Shown: positions 37,410 through 45,767 of the stretch, piece after piece | Layout of the letters: every line of letters starts with the position of its first letter | How positions within the stretch are numbered: position 1 is the first letter of the stretch | Origin: an uncultured Paracoccaceae bacterium | GTDB lineage: Bacteria; Pseudomonadota; Alphaproteobacteria; Rhodobacterales; Rhodobacteraceae | NCBI GenBank assembly: GCA_947500825.1 | Contig: CANMTR010000001.1 | Location: 1 to 64,000, forward strand | Reading direction: 5' to 3' | Length of the DNA: 64,000 bases | Made by a program: the position numbers and the translations under genes | The notes under the pieces: generated by a model | The model's input: only the letters and a program-made list of their open reading frames with translations | The model's database searches: none | What the model was told of the DNA's origin: nothing

Positions 37410-38312
37410 ATGAGCTGGATCACGCCGCTGGAGGGAACGGAGGCCGGCCATGCCCTGGCACTGGGCCTGGCGCTCCTGGCCGCGTTCCTCCACGCGATCT
37501 TCGGCGCCCTGCAGAAGGGGCGCCACGACCCCTGGATCTCCCGCATGGCGATCGACGGCAGCTACGGGGTGATGGCCGCGCCGGTGGCGCTCCTCGTGGT
37601 GCCCTGGCCCGAGCCGCACATGTGGCCGATCTTCGCGGGCGCCTTCGGCATCCACCTGGCCTACAAGCTGGCCCAGGGCGCGACCTACGTGAAGGGCGCC
37701 TACACGGTGGTCTATCCGGTGGTGCGCGGCACCGCGCCGCTCTTTGCCGTGATCGGCGCGTCGATCGTGTTCGGCGAGCGGTTCAGCGCCGGGCAGTGGC
37801 TGGGCGTGGCGGTGCTCCTGTCGGGGATCTTCGGCCTGGCGGCCTACAATTTCGCGTTCCTCGACGTGCAGCGCGACACCTTGCCCGCGGCCCTTGCGCT
37901 CGCGGTCCTCACGGGCCTCTTCGTGGCCGGCTACACCACGTGGGACGCCTACGGCATCCGCGCGACAGCCGACCCGTTCACCTTCCTGGCGTGGTTCTTC
38001 CTGATCGACGGCCTGGGCTTCGCGCCGCTGGTGGCGATCTTCCACCGCCGAGCGGTGCGCGCGGTTGACGACTGGGGCGCGCTCCTGCGGCGCGGGGTCA
38101 CGGGCGGGCTGGTGGCCTTCGGCTCGTTCGGCGCCATCATGCTGGCCACCCGGCTCGACAAGGTGGGCGAGGCGGCGGTCCTGCGCGAGACCTCGACCGT
38201 CTTCGCGGCCTTGATCGGCTACCTCATGCTGGGCGAGAAGGTGGGGCCGCGGCGGCTGGTCCTGATGGCGCTGATCGCCGCCGGCGCCGTGATCGTGGAA
38301 TTCAGCGGATAG
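37410..38312 (+). CDS. EamA/DMT family transporter
   Basis: A 300-residue integral membrane protein with about ten hydrophobic segments and two EamA halves (ALALGLALLAAFLHAIFGAL, and the pair YPVVRGTAPLFAVIGASIVFGERF and LRETSTVFAALIGYLMLGEKVG at the repeat ends). Substrate unknown. It follows ftsY closely and precedes yciB by 7 bases, so the three are probably one transcript. Confidence 0.9.
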   Translation: MSWITPLEGTEAGHALALGLALLAAFLHAIFGALQKGRHDPWISRMAIDGSYGVMAAPVALLVVPWPEPHMWPIFAGAFGIHLAYKLAQGATYVKGAYTVVYPVVRGTAPLFAVIGASIVFGERFSAGQWLGVAVLLSGIFGLAAYNFAFLDVQRDTLPAALALAVLTGLFVAGYTTWDAYGIRATADPFTFLAWFFLIDGLGFAPLVAIFHRRAVRAVDDWGALLRRGVTGGLVAFGSFGAIMLATRLDKVGEAAVLRETSTVFAALIGYLMLGEKVGPRRLVLMALIAAGAVIVEFSG

Positions 38313-38319
38313 GACTCCC

Positions 38320-38922
38320 ATGTCGAAGAACGCCCTCAAGACGATCCTGGAGCTGGGCCCCGTGCTGGCCTTCTTCGTGGCCTACCTTCTCCTGCGCGAC
38401 CGCAGCTTCGAGGTGGCGGGAACGGAGTATTCGGGCTTCGTGCTGATCACCGCCGGGTTCGTGCCGCTGATCGCGCTCTCGACGTTCCTGCTGTGGCGGC
38501 TCACGGGCGAGGTCAGCCGGATGCAGATCGTCACCCTGGTCCTCGTCGTGGTCTTCGGCGGGCTGACGGTGTGGTTCAACGACGAGCGCTTCTTCAAGAT
38601 GAAGCCGACGCTCATCTACCTCATCTTCGGCGCGATCCTCGGCGTGGGGCTGTTGCAGGGCAAGAGCTACCTGCGGATGGTCATGTCCGAGATGATCCCC
38701 CTCGACGAGGCGGGCTGGATGAAGCTCACCCGCCGCTTCTGCGCCTTCTTCTTCGGCCTCGCCGTGCTCAACGAGGTGGTCTGGCGCACCATGTCCACGG
38801 ACGCCTGGGTCAACTTCAAGACCTTCGGGCTGACGGCGGCGATCTTCGTGTTCTTCATCGCCCAGGGAGGCCTGTTCAAGGCCCACGGAATCGAGCGTGA
38901 CGAGCCGGGCGGGGGCGCTTGA
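38320..38922 (+). CDS. yciB: Inner membrane protein YciB (septation protein A family)
   Basis: A 200-residue protein with five or six hydrophobic segments. It carries the YciB/IspZ pattern: LELGPVLAFFVAY near the N-terminus, VFGGLTVWFNDERFFKMKPTLIYLIFG, and the C-terminal LNEVVWR...WVNFKTFG. Homologues affect cell envelope and septation. Coupled to the preceding DMT gene. GGA precedes the ATG at short spacing. Confidence 0.93.
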   Translation: MSKNALKTILELGPVLAFFVAYLLLRDRSFEVAGTEYSGFVLITAGFVPLIALSTFLLWRLTGEVSRMQIVTLVLVVVFGGLTVWFNDERFFKMKPTLIYLIFGAILGVGLLQGKSYLRMVMSEMIPLDEAGWMKLTRRFCAFFFGLAVLNEVVWRTMSTDAWVNFKTFGLTAAIFVFFIAQGGLFKAHGIERDEPGGGA

Positions 38923-38957
38923 CCGGGCCGGGCAACCCTCCTAACGAGCGGGCACAT

Positions 38958-38990
38958 CGCGCCCCCGCCCGGGCCTCCGGGCCGGGCGCG
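38958..38990 (+). promoter_or_regulatory. Stable hairpin in the metZ leader, possible regulatory RNA
   Basis: An outer stem CGCGCCC/GGGCGCG (38958-38964 and 38984-38990) encloses an inner stem CCCGG/CCGGG (68-72 and 77-81 of 38900) with a short loop. It ends 18 bases before the metZ start. SAM-responsive leaders precede met genes in many alphaproteobacteria, but this sequence does not show the SAM-II or SAM/SAH core as I know it. It may equally be a terminator for yciB. Confidence 0.35.
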
Positions 38991-39008
38991 GCAACGAAAG
39001 GGCACCCC

Positions 39009-40190
39009 ATGAGCGACGATTGGTCCCCGCGCACCCGCGCGGTGCATGGCGGCATCCGCCGCAGCCAGTACGGCGAGGTCAGCGAGGCGATCTTCCTCAC
39101 CCAGGGGTTCGTCTACGACACCGCCGAGCAGGCCGCGCAGCGCTTCCAGGCGCTGGGCGAGGACGAGTTCATCTATGCCCGCTACGGCAACCCTACCGTG
39201 CGGATGTTCGAGGAGCGCCTGGCCGCGATCGAGGGCGCCGAGGACTGCTTCGCCACCGCCTCCGGCATGGCCGCCGTCAACGCCGCGCTGATGTCGATCC
39301 TGAAGGCCGGGGACCACCTGGTCTCGGCCCGCGCCCTCTTCGGCTCGTGCCTCTACATCGTGGAGGAGATCCTGCCCCGCTTCGGCGTCGAGGTGACGCT
39401 GGTGGACGGCACCGACCTCGACGCCTGGCGCGCCGCCATCCGCCCCGACACGGCGGCCGTGTTCATGGAGACGGTGTCGAACCCCGCGCTCGAGGTCGTG
39501 GACGTCGAGGCGATCTCGCGCCTCGCCCACGAGGTCGGCGCGACGGTGGTGTGCGACAACGTCTTCGCCACGCCCGTCTATTCCCGGGCCGTCGAGCTGG
39601 GCGCCGACGTCATCATCTACTCGGCCACCAAGCATATCGACGGGCAGGGCCGCGCCCTGGGCGGTGCCGTCCTGGGCAGCCGCGACTACGTCCGCAAGGT
39701 GCTGGAACCGTATCTCAAGCATACCGGCGGGGCCATGTCGCCCTTCACCGCCTGGGTGATGCTCAAGGGGATGGAGACGCTCGACCTGCGCGTGCGCGCC
39801 CAGACCGAGGCCGCCCATCGCCTCGCCGCCGCGCTCGAAGGCCACAAGGCGCTCTCCCGCGTGATCTATCCGGGCCTCGACAGCCACCCCCAGCACGGGG
39901 TCGCGGCGCGCCAGATGGGGGGCTTCGGCACCGTCCTGTCCTTCGACGTGAAGGGCGGGCAGGAGGCCGCGTTCCGGGTCCTGAACGCGCTGGAGATCGT
40001 CACCATCTCCAACAACCTGGGCGACGCGAAATCCATCGCCACCCATCCCGCCACCACCACCCACCAGCGCCTCTCCGAGGAGATGCGCGCCGAGCTCGGG
40101 ATCAGCCCGGGCCTCGTGCGCCTCAGCGTCGGGCTGGAGGCGGCGGAGGACCTCCTGGCCGACCTCGACCGCGCCCTGGCCGCCGCATGA
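39009..40190 (+). CDS. metZ: O-succinylhomoserine sulfhydrylase
   Basis: A 393-residue PLP enzyme of the Cys/Met metabolism fold. FIYARYGNPTVRMFEERLA, CFATASGMAAVNAAL, VCDNVFATPV and the PLP lysine in IYSATKHIDGQG are present. FETVSNP-type FMETVSNPALEVVD and the overall sequence fit MetZ rather than cystathionine synthase. It makes homocysteine from O-succinylhomoserine and sulfide. AAAGGG is the ribosome site. The stop overlaps the next gene as ATGA. Confidence 0.93.
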   Translation: MSDDWSPRTRAVHGGIRRSQYGEVSEAIFLTQGFVYDTAEQAAQRFQALGEDEFIYARYGNPTVRMFEERLAAIEGAEDCFATASGMAAVNAALMSILKAGDHLVSARALFGSCLYIVEEILPRFGVEVTLVDGTDLDAWRAAIRPDTAAVFMETVSNPALEVVDVEAISRLAHEVGATVVCDNVFATPVYSRAVELGADVIIYSATKHIDGQGRALGGAVLGSRDYVRKVLEPYLKHTGGAMSPFTAWVMLKGMETLDLRVRAQTEAAHRLAAALEGHKALSRVIYPGLDSHPQHGVAARQMGGFGTVLSFDVKGGQEAAFRVLNALEIVTISNNLGDAKSIATHPATTTHQRLSEEMRAELGISPGLVRLSVGLEAAEDLLADLDRALAAA

Positions 40191-40555
40191 GGCTGCGCAT
40201 CGCCCGCGACGGCGACGCCGACGGTCTCGCGCGGCTCACCGGCATGCCCGCCGAGCGCCTCGCCGCGCTCCACGTGGTGCTGGCCGAGGACAGCCACGGC
40301 ACCGCCGGCACCATGGCCCTGTCGCCACAGGGCCGGCTCGACCCGGTCTGGACCGCCGGCGGAGATCGGGGCAGGGCGGCCGCCACCGCCCTCTACGACG
40401 CGATCGAGGCCGAGGCCCGGCGCAGCGGCGTGGCCCGCCTGACGGCCGGCGCGGGGGGCGGCATGGACGCGTTCCTCGCCCGCCGCGGCTGGACGCCCAC
40501 GGGCCCCGAGGGCGCTCCCGACGGCATGGAAAGGCGCCTCGTCCCCGTCCAATGA
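40187..40555 (+). CDS. Small GNAT-like acetyltransferase domain protein
   Basis: A 122-residue protein starting MRLRIARDGDADGLARL, a GNAT-like first strand/helix, with LYDAIEAEARRSGVARLTAGAG and FLARRGWTPTG near the end, typical of the C-terminal half of N-acetyltransferases. It is short for a GNAT and lacks a clear R/QxxGxG/A acetyl-CoA loop (GGDRGRAAATAL is the nearest), so it could be degenerate. ATGA overlap with metZ implies co-translation. Confidence 0.6.
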   Translation: MRLRIARDGDADGLARLTGMPAERLAALHVVLAEDSHGTAGTMALSPQGRLDPVWTAGGDRGRAAATALYDAIEAEARRSGVARLTAGAGGGMDAFLARRGWTPTGPEGAPDGMERRLVPVQ

Positions 40556-40634
40556 GTGTGATTTGACGCATGCGCTGGAAACGGGCGAGTGTCGGTCATA
40601 CGTCTGGTCACCGGTAGCCCAAGGAGGTGGCGTC

Positions 40635-41723
40635 ATGAACATCCATCTGCGCGAGGCCGGAGCCGGGGCGTCCGAGGCCGCCGACCTGCTCGACCGCCTG
40701 CGCCGCTGGGCGGGGACCGCCACGCCCGACGAGATCGCGGCCCTCGCCCCCGCCGTGCGCGACCTGCTCCCCGCCGGGGCGGGGGAGGCGCCGCTCTCCT
40801 CGGACTATCCCCACGACTTCGCCGCCGACGCGGCCTACCGCGCGACCCTGCCCGACCTGCAGAACGGCCCCGAAAGCCTGATCCGGGGCGATCGGCGCCG
40901 GATCGAGCATGTTGGCATCTCCAATTTCCGCCTGCCGGTGCGATTCGCCACCCGCGCGGGCGACGTGATGACGCTGGAGGCCTCCGTCACCGGCACCGTC
41001 AGCCTTGAAGGCGACAAGAAGGGCATCAACATGTCGCGGGTGATGCGCAGCTTCTACGTCACCGCGCGCGAGGCGCAGTCCTTCGCCGTGATCGACCGCG
41101 CGCTCGACGCCTACATGGCCGACCTCGAGACCCGCGAGGCGCGGATCATGATGCGCCTGTCCTACCCGATGGAGGTCGAGAGCCTGCGCTCCGGCCTGTT
41201 GGGCTGGCAGTTCTACGACGTGGCGCTCGAGGTCCTGGCCGGGCCGGGCGGGCGCACGCGCATCCTCCATCTCGATTACGTCTATTCCTCCACCTGCCCG
41301 TGCTCGCTGGAACTCAGCGAACATGCCCGCCGGACCCGTGGCCAGCTCGCCACGCCCCATTCCCAGCGCTCCGTGGCGCGCGTCTCCGTGGCGCTCGGGG
41401 AGGGCGGCGACCTGCCCGTCGAGGACCTGGTCGAGATCTGCCGCGCCGCCGTCCCGACCGAGACCCAGGTCATGGTCAAGCGCGAGGACGAGCAGGCCTT
41501 CGCGGAACTGAACGCCGCCAACCCGATCTTCGTCGAGGATGCCGCGCGCCTCTTCGCCCGAGGGCTGGGGGCCGATCCGCGGATCGGCGACTTCCGCGTG
41601 GCGTCCAGCCACCAGGAGAGCCTGCACAGCCACGACGCGGTGAGCGTGCTGACCGAGGGCGAGACCTTCGCGGACCGCAGCCTCGACCCGGGCTTCTTCG
41701 CCTCCCTCCACCATCCCGGCTGA
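40635..41723 (+). CDS. folE2: GTP cyclohydrolase I type 2 (FolE2, COG1469)
   Basis: A 362-residue enzyme converting GTP to dihydroneopterin triphosphate for folate or 7-deazapurine synthesis. The family hallmarks are VGISNFRLPVRF, GTVSLEGDKKGINMSR, YSSTCPCSLELSEHAR with the metal/catalytic Cys, PHSQRS, and a C-terminal SSHQESLHSHDAV. A very strong AAGGAGG site precedes ATG 40635. FolE2 is often zinc-regulated (Zur) in other bacteria; no clear Zur box was identified in 40556-40634. Confidence 0.95.
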   Translation: MNIHLREAGAGASEAADLLDRLRRWAGTATPDEIAALAPAVRDLLPAGAGEAPLSSDYPHDFAADAAYRATLPDLQNGPESLIRGDRRRIEHVGISNFRLPVRFATRAGDVMTLEASVTGTVSLEGDKKGINMSRVMRSFYVTAREAQSFAVIDRALDAYMADLETREARIMMRLSYPMEVESLRSGLLGWQFYDVALEVLAGPGGRTRILHLDYVYSSTCPCSLELSEHARRTRGQLATPHSQRSVARVSVALGEGGDLPVEDLVEICRAAVPTETQVMVKREDEQAFAELNAANPIFVEDAARLFARGLGADPRIGDFRVASSHQESLHSHDAVSVLTEGETFADRSLDPGFFASLHHPG

Positions 41724-42320
41724 GTGACGCGCCCGGCGATCATCACGCGGCTCAAGGATGGCAGCCGGGCCCTCATCCGGGATGTCCAGCCCGAAGACGG
41801 GCCGGCCCTCCTGCGCGGCTTCGCCGAGCTCTCGCCGCAGAGCCGCGTGTTCCGCTTCCTGCACTACGTCGAGCGGCTCTCCGACGACGAGGTCGTGCGC
41901 TACACGACCATCGACCGGCCCAACCACGAGGCGCTCGGGGCGCTGGTGGGGGAGCCGGGCCGCGAGCTTCCGGCGGGCATCGCGCATTTCTTCCGGGCCC
42001 GGGGCGCGCGCGACCGGGCCGAGATGGCGCTGACCGTGATCGACCGCTTCCAGGGACGCGGCCTGGGCATCCTGCTGCTCGCCCGGCTCATGCGCCTGGC
42101 CACGACGCGCGGCCTGGTGCAGTTCGACGCGCTGGTCCATGCCCGCAACGACGGCATGACCCACATCCTTCGCAGCCTCGGCGCGAGCGAGCGGTTCGAG
42201 GACGGCATCCGCATCTTCCGCCTGCCGCTCCATGCCGACCCCGCGCGCTACCCGCGCACCCGGTCGGGCGATGCGGTCCGACGCGGCTACGCCCTGGCGC
42301 TCGACGGGGCGGCGGCTTGA
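41724..42320 (+). CDS. GNAT family N-acetyltransferase
   Basis: A 198-residue protein beginning at GTG 41724 directly after the folE2 stop. LIRDVQPEDGPALLRGFAELSPQSRVFRFL is the opening seen in Pat-type GNAT domains, and VIDRFQGRGLGILLLARLMRLAT is the acetyl-CoA binding motif (QxxGxG). An extra LVQFDALVHARNDGMTHILRSLG segment completes the fold. Substrate unknown; possibly protein lysine acetylation by analogy with Pat GNAT domains. Confidence 0.88.
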   Translation: MTRPAIITRLKDGSRALIRDVQPEDGPALLRGFAELSPQSRVFRFLHYVERLSDDEVVRYTTIDRPNHEALGALVGEPGRELPAGIAHFFRARGARDRAEMALTVIDRFQGRGLGILLLARLMRLATTRGLVQFDALVHARNDGMTHILRSLGASERFEDGIRIFRLPLHADPARYPRTRSGDAVRRGYALALDGAAA

Positions 42321-42351
42321 CAGGTCGCCCGGGCGCGGCCAAGCCACGCCA

Positions 42352-43800
42352 ATGATCGACCTGCGCCCCGTCGGATACGTGATCGGCCTCCTCGTCGCGT
42401 GCCTGGGCGCGACGATGGTCGTGCCCATGGTCATCGACCTGATCCACCAGAACGGCCACTGGAGGATATTCCTCAACGCCGGCGCCCTGACGGTGATGAC
42501 CGGCAGCGTGCTGTCGCTGGCCTGCGCCAACGCCAATACCGGGCGCCTGTCGCTGCAGCAGATCTTCCTGCTGACCACCTCCGTCTGGGCGATCCTGCCG
42601 GCCTTCGGCGCGATCCCGTTCCTGTTCGGGCCCATCGACGCGCGCCCTACCGACGCGTTCTTCGAGGCGATGTCGGGTTTCACCACCACCGGCTCGACGG
42701 TCTTCGCCGGGCTCGACGACTTCCCCGAGGGGATCCTGCTCTGGCGCTCGATGCTGCAATGGTTCGGCGGCATCGGCATCATCATCGTCGCCATGGTCTT
42801 CATGCCCGAGCTGCGCGTGGGCGGCATGCAGATCTTCCGCTCCGAGGCGTTCGACACGATGGGCAAGATCCTGCCCCGCGCGGCCGAGATCGCCAGCCAG
42901 ATAAGCTGGATCTACGTCGTCCTGACGCTCGCGTGCTTCCTGAGCTACCTCTCGCTCGGGATGACGAGCTTCGAGGCGATCAACCATGCCCTGACCACCA
43001 TCTCCACGGGCGGGTTCTCCACCACCGACATGTCCTTCGGCGCCTTCCAGGGCGCGCCGGAATACGTGGCCGCGGGCTTCATGATTCTCGCGAGCCTGCC
43101 CTTCGTGCGCTACATCCAGCTCGTCGCCGGCACGGCGCAGCCGATCCTGCGCGACGCCCAGGTGCGCGCCTATCTCGGCGTGATCCTCACCGTGGCCCTC
43201 GCCCTGTCGCTGTTCCAGGTGGTCTACGACGCCCGCGGCATCGAGGAGAGCTTCCGCGAGGCGGTGTTCAACGTCACCTCGATCATCTCCGGCACCGGCT
43301 ATGCCAGCGTCGACTACCAGGCCTGGGGCTCTTTCGCGATGGTGGCCTTCTTCCTCGTCGGCCTGATCGGGGGCTGCGCGGGCTCGACCTGCTGCTCGGT
43401 CAAGATCTTCCGCTACCAGATCCTGATGTCGGCGATCTGGTCGCAGGTGCGCCGCATCCATGCCCCCCACGGCGTCTTCGCGCCCCGGTTCGACGACCAG
43501 CGCGTCTCCGACGACGTGCTGTCGTCGGTGATGGCGTTCTTCGTGCTGTTCGTGGTCTCGCTCGGGGTCCTGTCCGTCGCCCTGGGAATGACCGGGCTCG
43601 ACATGGTCACCGCGCTGTCGGGCGCGGCCACGGCGATCGGCAATATCGGCCCCGGCCTGGGGCCGGTGATCGGGCCGTCGGGCTATTTCGGGCCGCTGAA
43701 CGACGGGGCGAAGTGGCTGTGCATCGCGGGCATGCTGGTGGGGCGGCTGGAGCTGATGGCCGTCTACGTGATCTTCACCGTCCGGTTCTGGCGCGCCTGA
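42352..43800 (+). CDS. TrkH/KtrB family potassium uptake protein
   Basis: A 482-residue membrane protein with four pore-loop repeats: SGFTTTGSTVF, TTISTGGFST, ISGTGYASVDY and ATAIGNIGPGLG, each placing a filter glycine. This marks a TrkH-type K+ channel subunit (TrkG/TrkH). It needs a TrkA regulatory protein, which is not in this window. ATG 42352 is chosen because a longer upstream frame overlaps the GNAT gene. The 3' end overlaps the convergent P1 peptidase gene by 37 bases. Confidence 0.92.
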   Translation: MIDLRPVGYVIGLLVACLGATMVVPMVIDLIHQNGHWRIFLNAGALTVMTGSVLSLACANANTGRLSLQQIFLLTTSVWAILPAFGAIPFLFGPIDARPTDAFFEAMSGFTTTGSTVFAGLDDFPEGILLWRSMLQWFGGIGIIIVAMVFMPELRVGGMQIFRSEAFDTMGKILPRAAEIASQISWIYVVLTLACFLSYLSLGMTSFEAINHALTTISTGGFSTTDMSFGAFQGAPEYVAAGFMILASLPFVRYIQLVAGTAQPILRDAQVRAYLGVILTVALALSLFQVVYDARGIEESFREAVFNVTSIISGTGYASVDYQAWGSFAMVAFFLVGLIGGCAGSTCCSVKIFRYQILMSAIWSQVRRIHAPHGVFAPRFDDQRVSDDVLSSVMAFFVLFVVSLGVLSVALGMTGLDMVTALSGAATAIGNIGPGLGPVIGPSGYFGPLNDGAKWLCIAGMLVGRLELMAVYVIFTVRFWRA

Positions 43801-44762
43801 GCGAAGCGCGCCGGCCACGCCGGCACCGCGTCCCCCGGCCACGCGCGCGCCAGCCACACCGCCCGCGCCACCGCCCGCGCCAGGCACACGGCCCCCGCAT
43901 GGCCCAGCAGCGCCAGGCCGGCGGCGTCCGGCGCGGGGCGCGCCTCCGTCGAGGCGGCGAACACCAGATCGCCGTCGAAGGGCGTGTGGGCGGGGATGAT
44001 GGCACGGGCCAGCCCGTCATGGGCGACGGTCGCCATCCGCGTGGCCTGCGCCTTGGTCAGGGCCGCGTCGGTGGCGACGATGGCGATGGTGGTCGCCGCG
44101 CCGGGCAGGGCGGCCTTCGTCTCCACCGCCGCGCGGTCCGGCGCGCCCATCCCGCCGAACTCGTCCCCCTCCTCGAACGGCGCGGCCCAGAACCGGCCCG
44201 TCTCGGGGCAGCAGGTGCCCCCCACGGGGTTCGCGGCCACCAGCGCCCCCACCGACGTGCCGTCCTCCAGCACCGCCGAGGCCGACCCGATCCCGCCCTT
44301 GAGCCGGCCCGCGACGGCGCCCGCGCCGGCCCCCACCGAGCCCATCGCCACCTCCCCCGAGGCGGCCGCCAGCGCCCGCCGGCCGAGGTCGCGGTAGTCC
44401 GCGCGCGCGCCGCCGCCACGAAGGTCGAACAGGATCGCCGCGGGCACGATGGGAACGCGGGTTCCGGCCACCTCGAAGCCGCGCCCGGCCTCGGAGAGCG
44501 CGGCCATCGCCCCGTCGGCCGCCGCCAGCCCGAAGGCCGACCCGCCCGACAGGACCAGCGCGTCCACCCGCTCCACCAGCCGGTCGGGGGCCAGCAGGTC
44601 CGTCTCCCGCGTGCCGGGCGCGCCCCCCATCACATGGACGCCCGCCACCAGCCCCGCCGCGCCCAGAAGCACGGTGGCACCGGTGCGGGCACCCTCGTGG
44701 GTGGCGTGTCCCACGCGCAGGCCGTCCACGTCGGCGATTGTGTTGAGCGGGCCGGGGCGCAT
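43764..44762 (-). CDS. P1 family peptidase (DmpA-like aminopeptidase)
   Basis: A 332-residue protein of MEROPS family S58. It starts NTIADVDGLRVGHATH, with LSGGSAFGLAAADG, GGARADYRDLGRRAL and VGALVAANPVGGTC. The latter lies near the autocleavage and nucleophile region; the classical nucleophile is Ser or Thr preceded by Gly or Asn (here probably near TTIAIVATDAAL). Members cleave N-terminal residues or beta-peptides. The C-terminal ~35 residues are Ala/Arg/Trp-rich and encoded across the trkH 3' end. Confidence 0.85.
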   Translation of the reverse strand: MRPGPLNTIADVDGLRVGHATHEGARTGATVLLGAAGLVAGVHVMGGAPGTRETDLLAPDRLVERVDALVLSGGSAFGLAAADGAMAALSEAGRGFEVAGTRVPIVPAAILFDLRGGGARADYRDLGRRALAAASGEVAMGSVGAGAGAVAGRLKGGIGSASAVLEDGTSVGALVAANPVGGTCCPETGRFWAAPFEEGDEFGGMGAPDRAAVETKAALPGAATTIAIVATDAALTKAQATRMATVAHDGLARAIIPAHTPFDGDLVFAASTEARPAPDAAGLALLGHAGAVCLARAVARAVWLARAWPGDAVPAWPARFAQARQNRTVKIT

Positions 44763-44938
44763 GGCAGGGAAGGTGGCCCGCCGCCCGCCGCGGGCAAGGC
44801 TCGGGGGCCCGCCCGCGACGCGAAGGGGCCGCCGGCGCGCGGTCCGGTTTCCGCCGCCTGCCGATTTTCGGTCCGAAAATCGTCCCGTCCCGCCTCCCGC
44901 GCCCTATCATCAGGCCGGCGGCAGGACAGGAGAGACCG

Positions 44939-45319
44939 ATGCCCTTCGACTACGACGACCAGAACGTCTTCGCCCGCATCCTGCGCGGCGAGATCCCCAA
45001 CGACACCGTGGCCGAGACCGAGCACAGCCTCGCCTTCAACGATATCGGGCCGAAGGCGCCGACCCATATCCTGGTGATCCCCAAGGGGCCCTATGTCAGC
45101 CACGACCATTTCGCGGCCCAGGCGAGCGACGCCGAGATCGCGGATTTCGCGCGCCTCACCGCCCGCGTGATCGCCGAGCGGAACCTGTCGCCCGGCACGG
45201 GCGGCGAGGGCTACCGCGTCATCTCGAACGCCGGGGCCCACGGCGTCCAGGAGGTGGCCCATTACCACGTGCATATCCTGGGCGGGCGGCCCCTGGGCCG
45301 GATGGTGGAGAGCGCCTAG
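44939..45319 (+). CDS. HIT family protein (HINT-like hydrolase)
   Basis: A 126-residue histidine-triad protein. FARILRGEIPNDTVAE and APTHILVIPKG precede the catalytic triad HYHVHILGGRPLG near the C-terminus. HINT proteins hydrolyse purine nucleoside phosphoramidates. ACAGGAGA sits at good spacing before ATG 44939. The convergent SpoIIAA-like gene stops within the last four bases. Confidence 0.95.
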   Translation: MPFDYDDQNVFARILRGEIPNDTVAETEHSLAFNDIGPKAPTHILVIPKGPYVSHDHFAAQASDAEIADFARLTARVIAERNLSPGTGGEGYRVISNAGAHGVQEVAHYHVHILGGRPLGRMVESA

Positions 45320-45714
45320 CGGTGCAGGTGCTCGTCTTCGGGCCGCGCGCCGACGAACTCCCAGCCCTCGGCCTCGGTCTCGAAGGTGCGCGCGTCCACG
45401 GGCATGATCCCGTCCATCGTCTCGATCATGCTGGCGGCCTTCTCCGGCGCGCCGACGACGGCGTATTTGTCGACATTGGTCAGGGAGCGGACGCGCGACT
45501 TGATCACGCCCCAGTCGAGGCTCGCACCGCTTTCGGCCCCGCCGTAGCGGTCGAAGATCAGCAGCATCGACACCTTGTCGTGGCGGTCGAACTGCTCGTT
45601 CATGTACTCGGCCATGGCCGACATGTCCTCGGCGCTGACCTCGCCCATGATGTGGAAGGCGAACACGCCCTCCCGATCGTTGGGCGTTTCGCGGACGGTG
45701 GGGGTCATCAGCAT
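45316..45714 (-). CDS. SpoIIAA-like STAS domain protein
   Basis: A 132-residue protein with the SpoIIAA-like (DUF3478) pattern: GVFAFHIMGEVSAEDMSAM, VSMLLIFDRYGG, KYAVVGAPEKAASMIETM and a C-terminal RTFETEAEGWEFV. The fold resembles anti-sigma antagonists and CRAL-TRIO-like proteins; the role is unknown, possibly membrane association. AAGGAGG precedes ATG 45714. Confidence 0.88.
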   Translation of the reverse strand: MLMTPTVRETPNDREGVFAFHIMGEVSAEDMSAMAEYMNEQFDRHDKVSMLLIFDRYGGAESGASLDWGVIKSRVRSLTNVDKYAVVGAPEKAASMIETMDGIMPVDARTFETEAEGWEFVGARPEDEHLHR

Positions 45715-45767
45715 CGGCGGTCCTCCTTGCGCGGGAAAATCCGGACGGGCCGCGCAAGTTCCCCCGC

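Noticed and set aside
38923-39008. SAM-II or SAM/SAH riboswitch at metZ
   Set aside because: The conserved cores known to me were not found; kept only as an unclassified structured leader.
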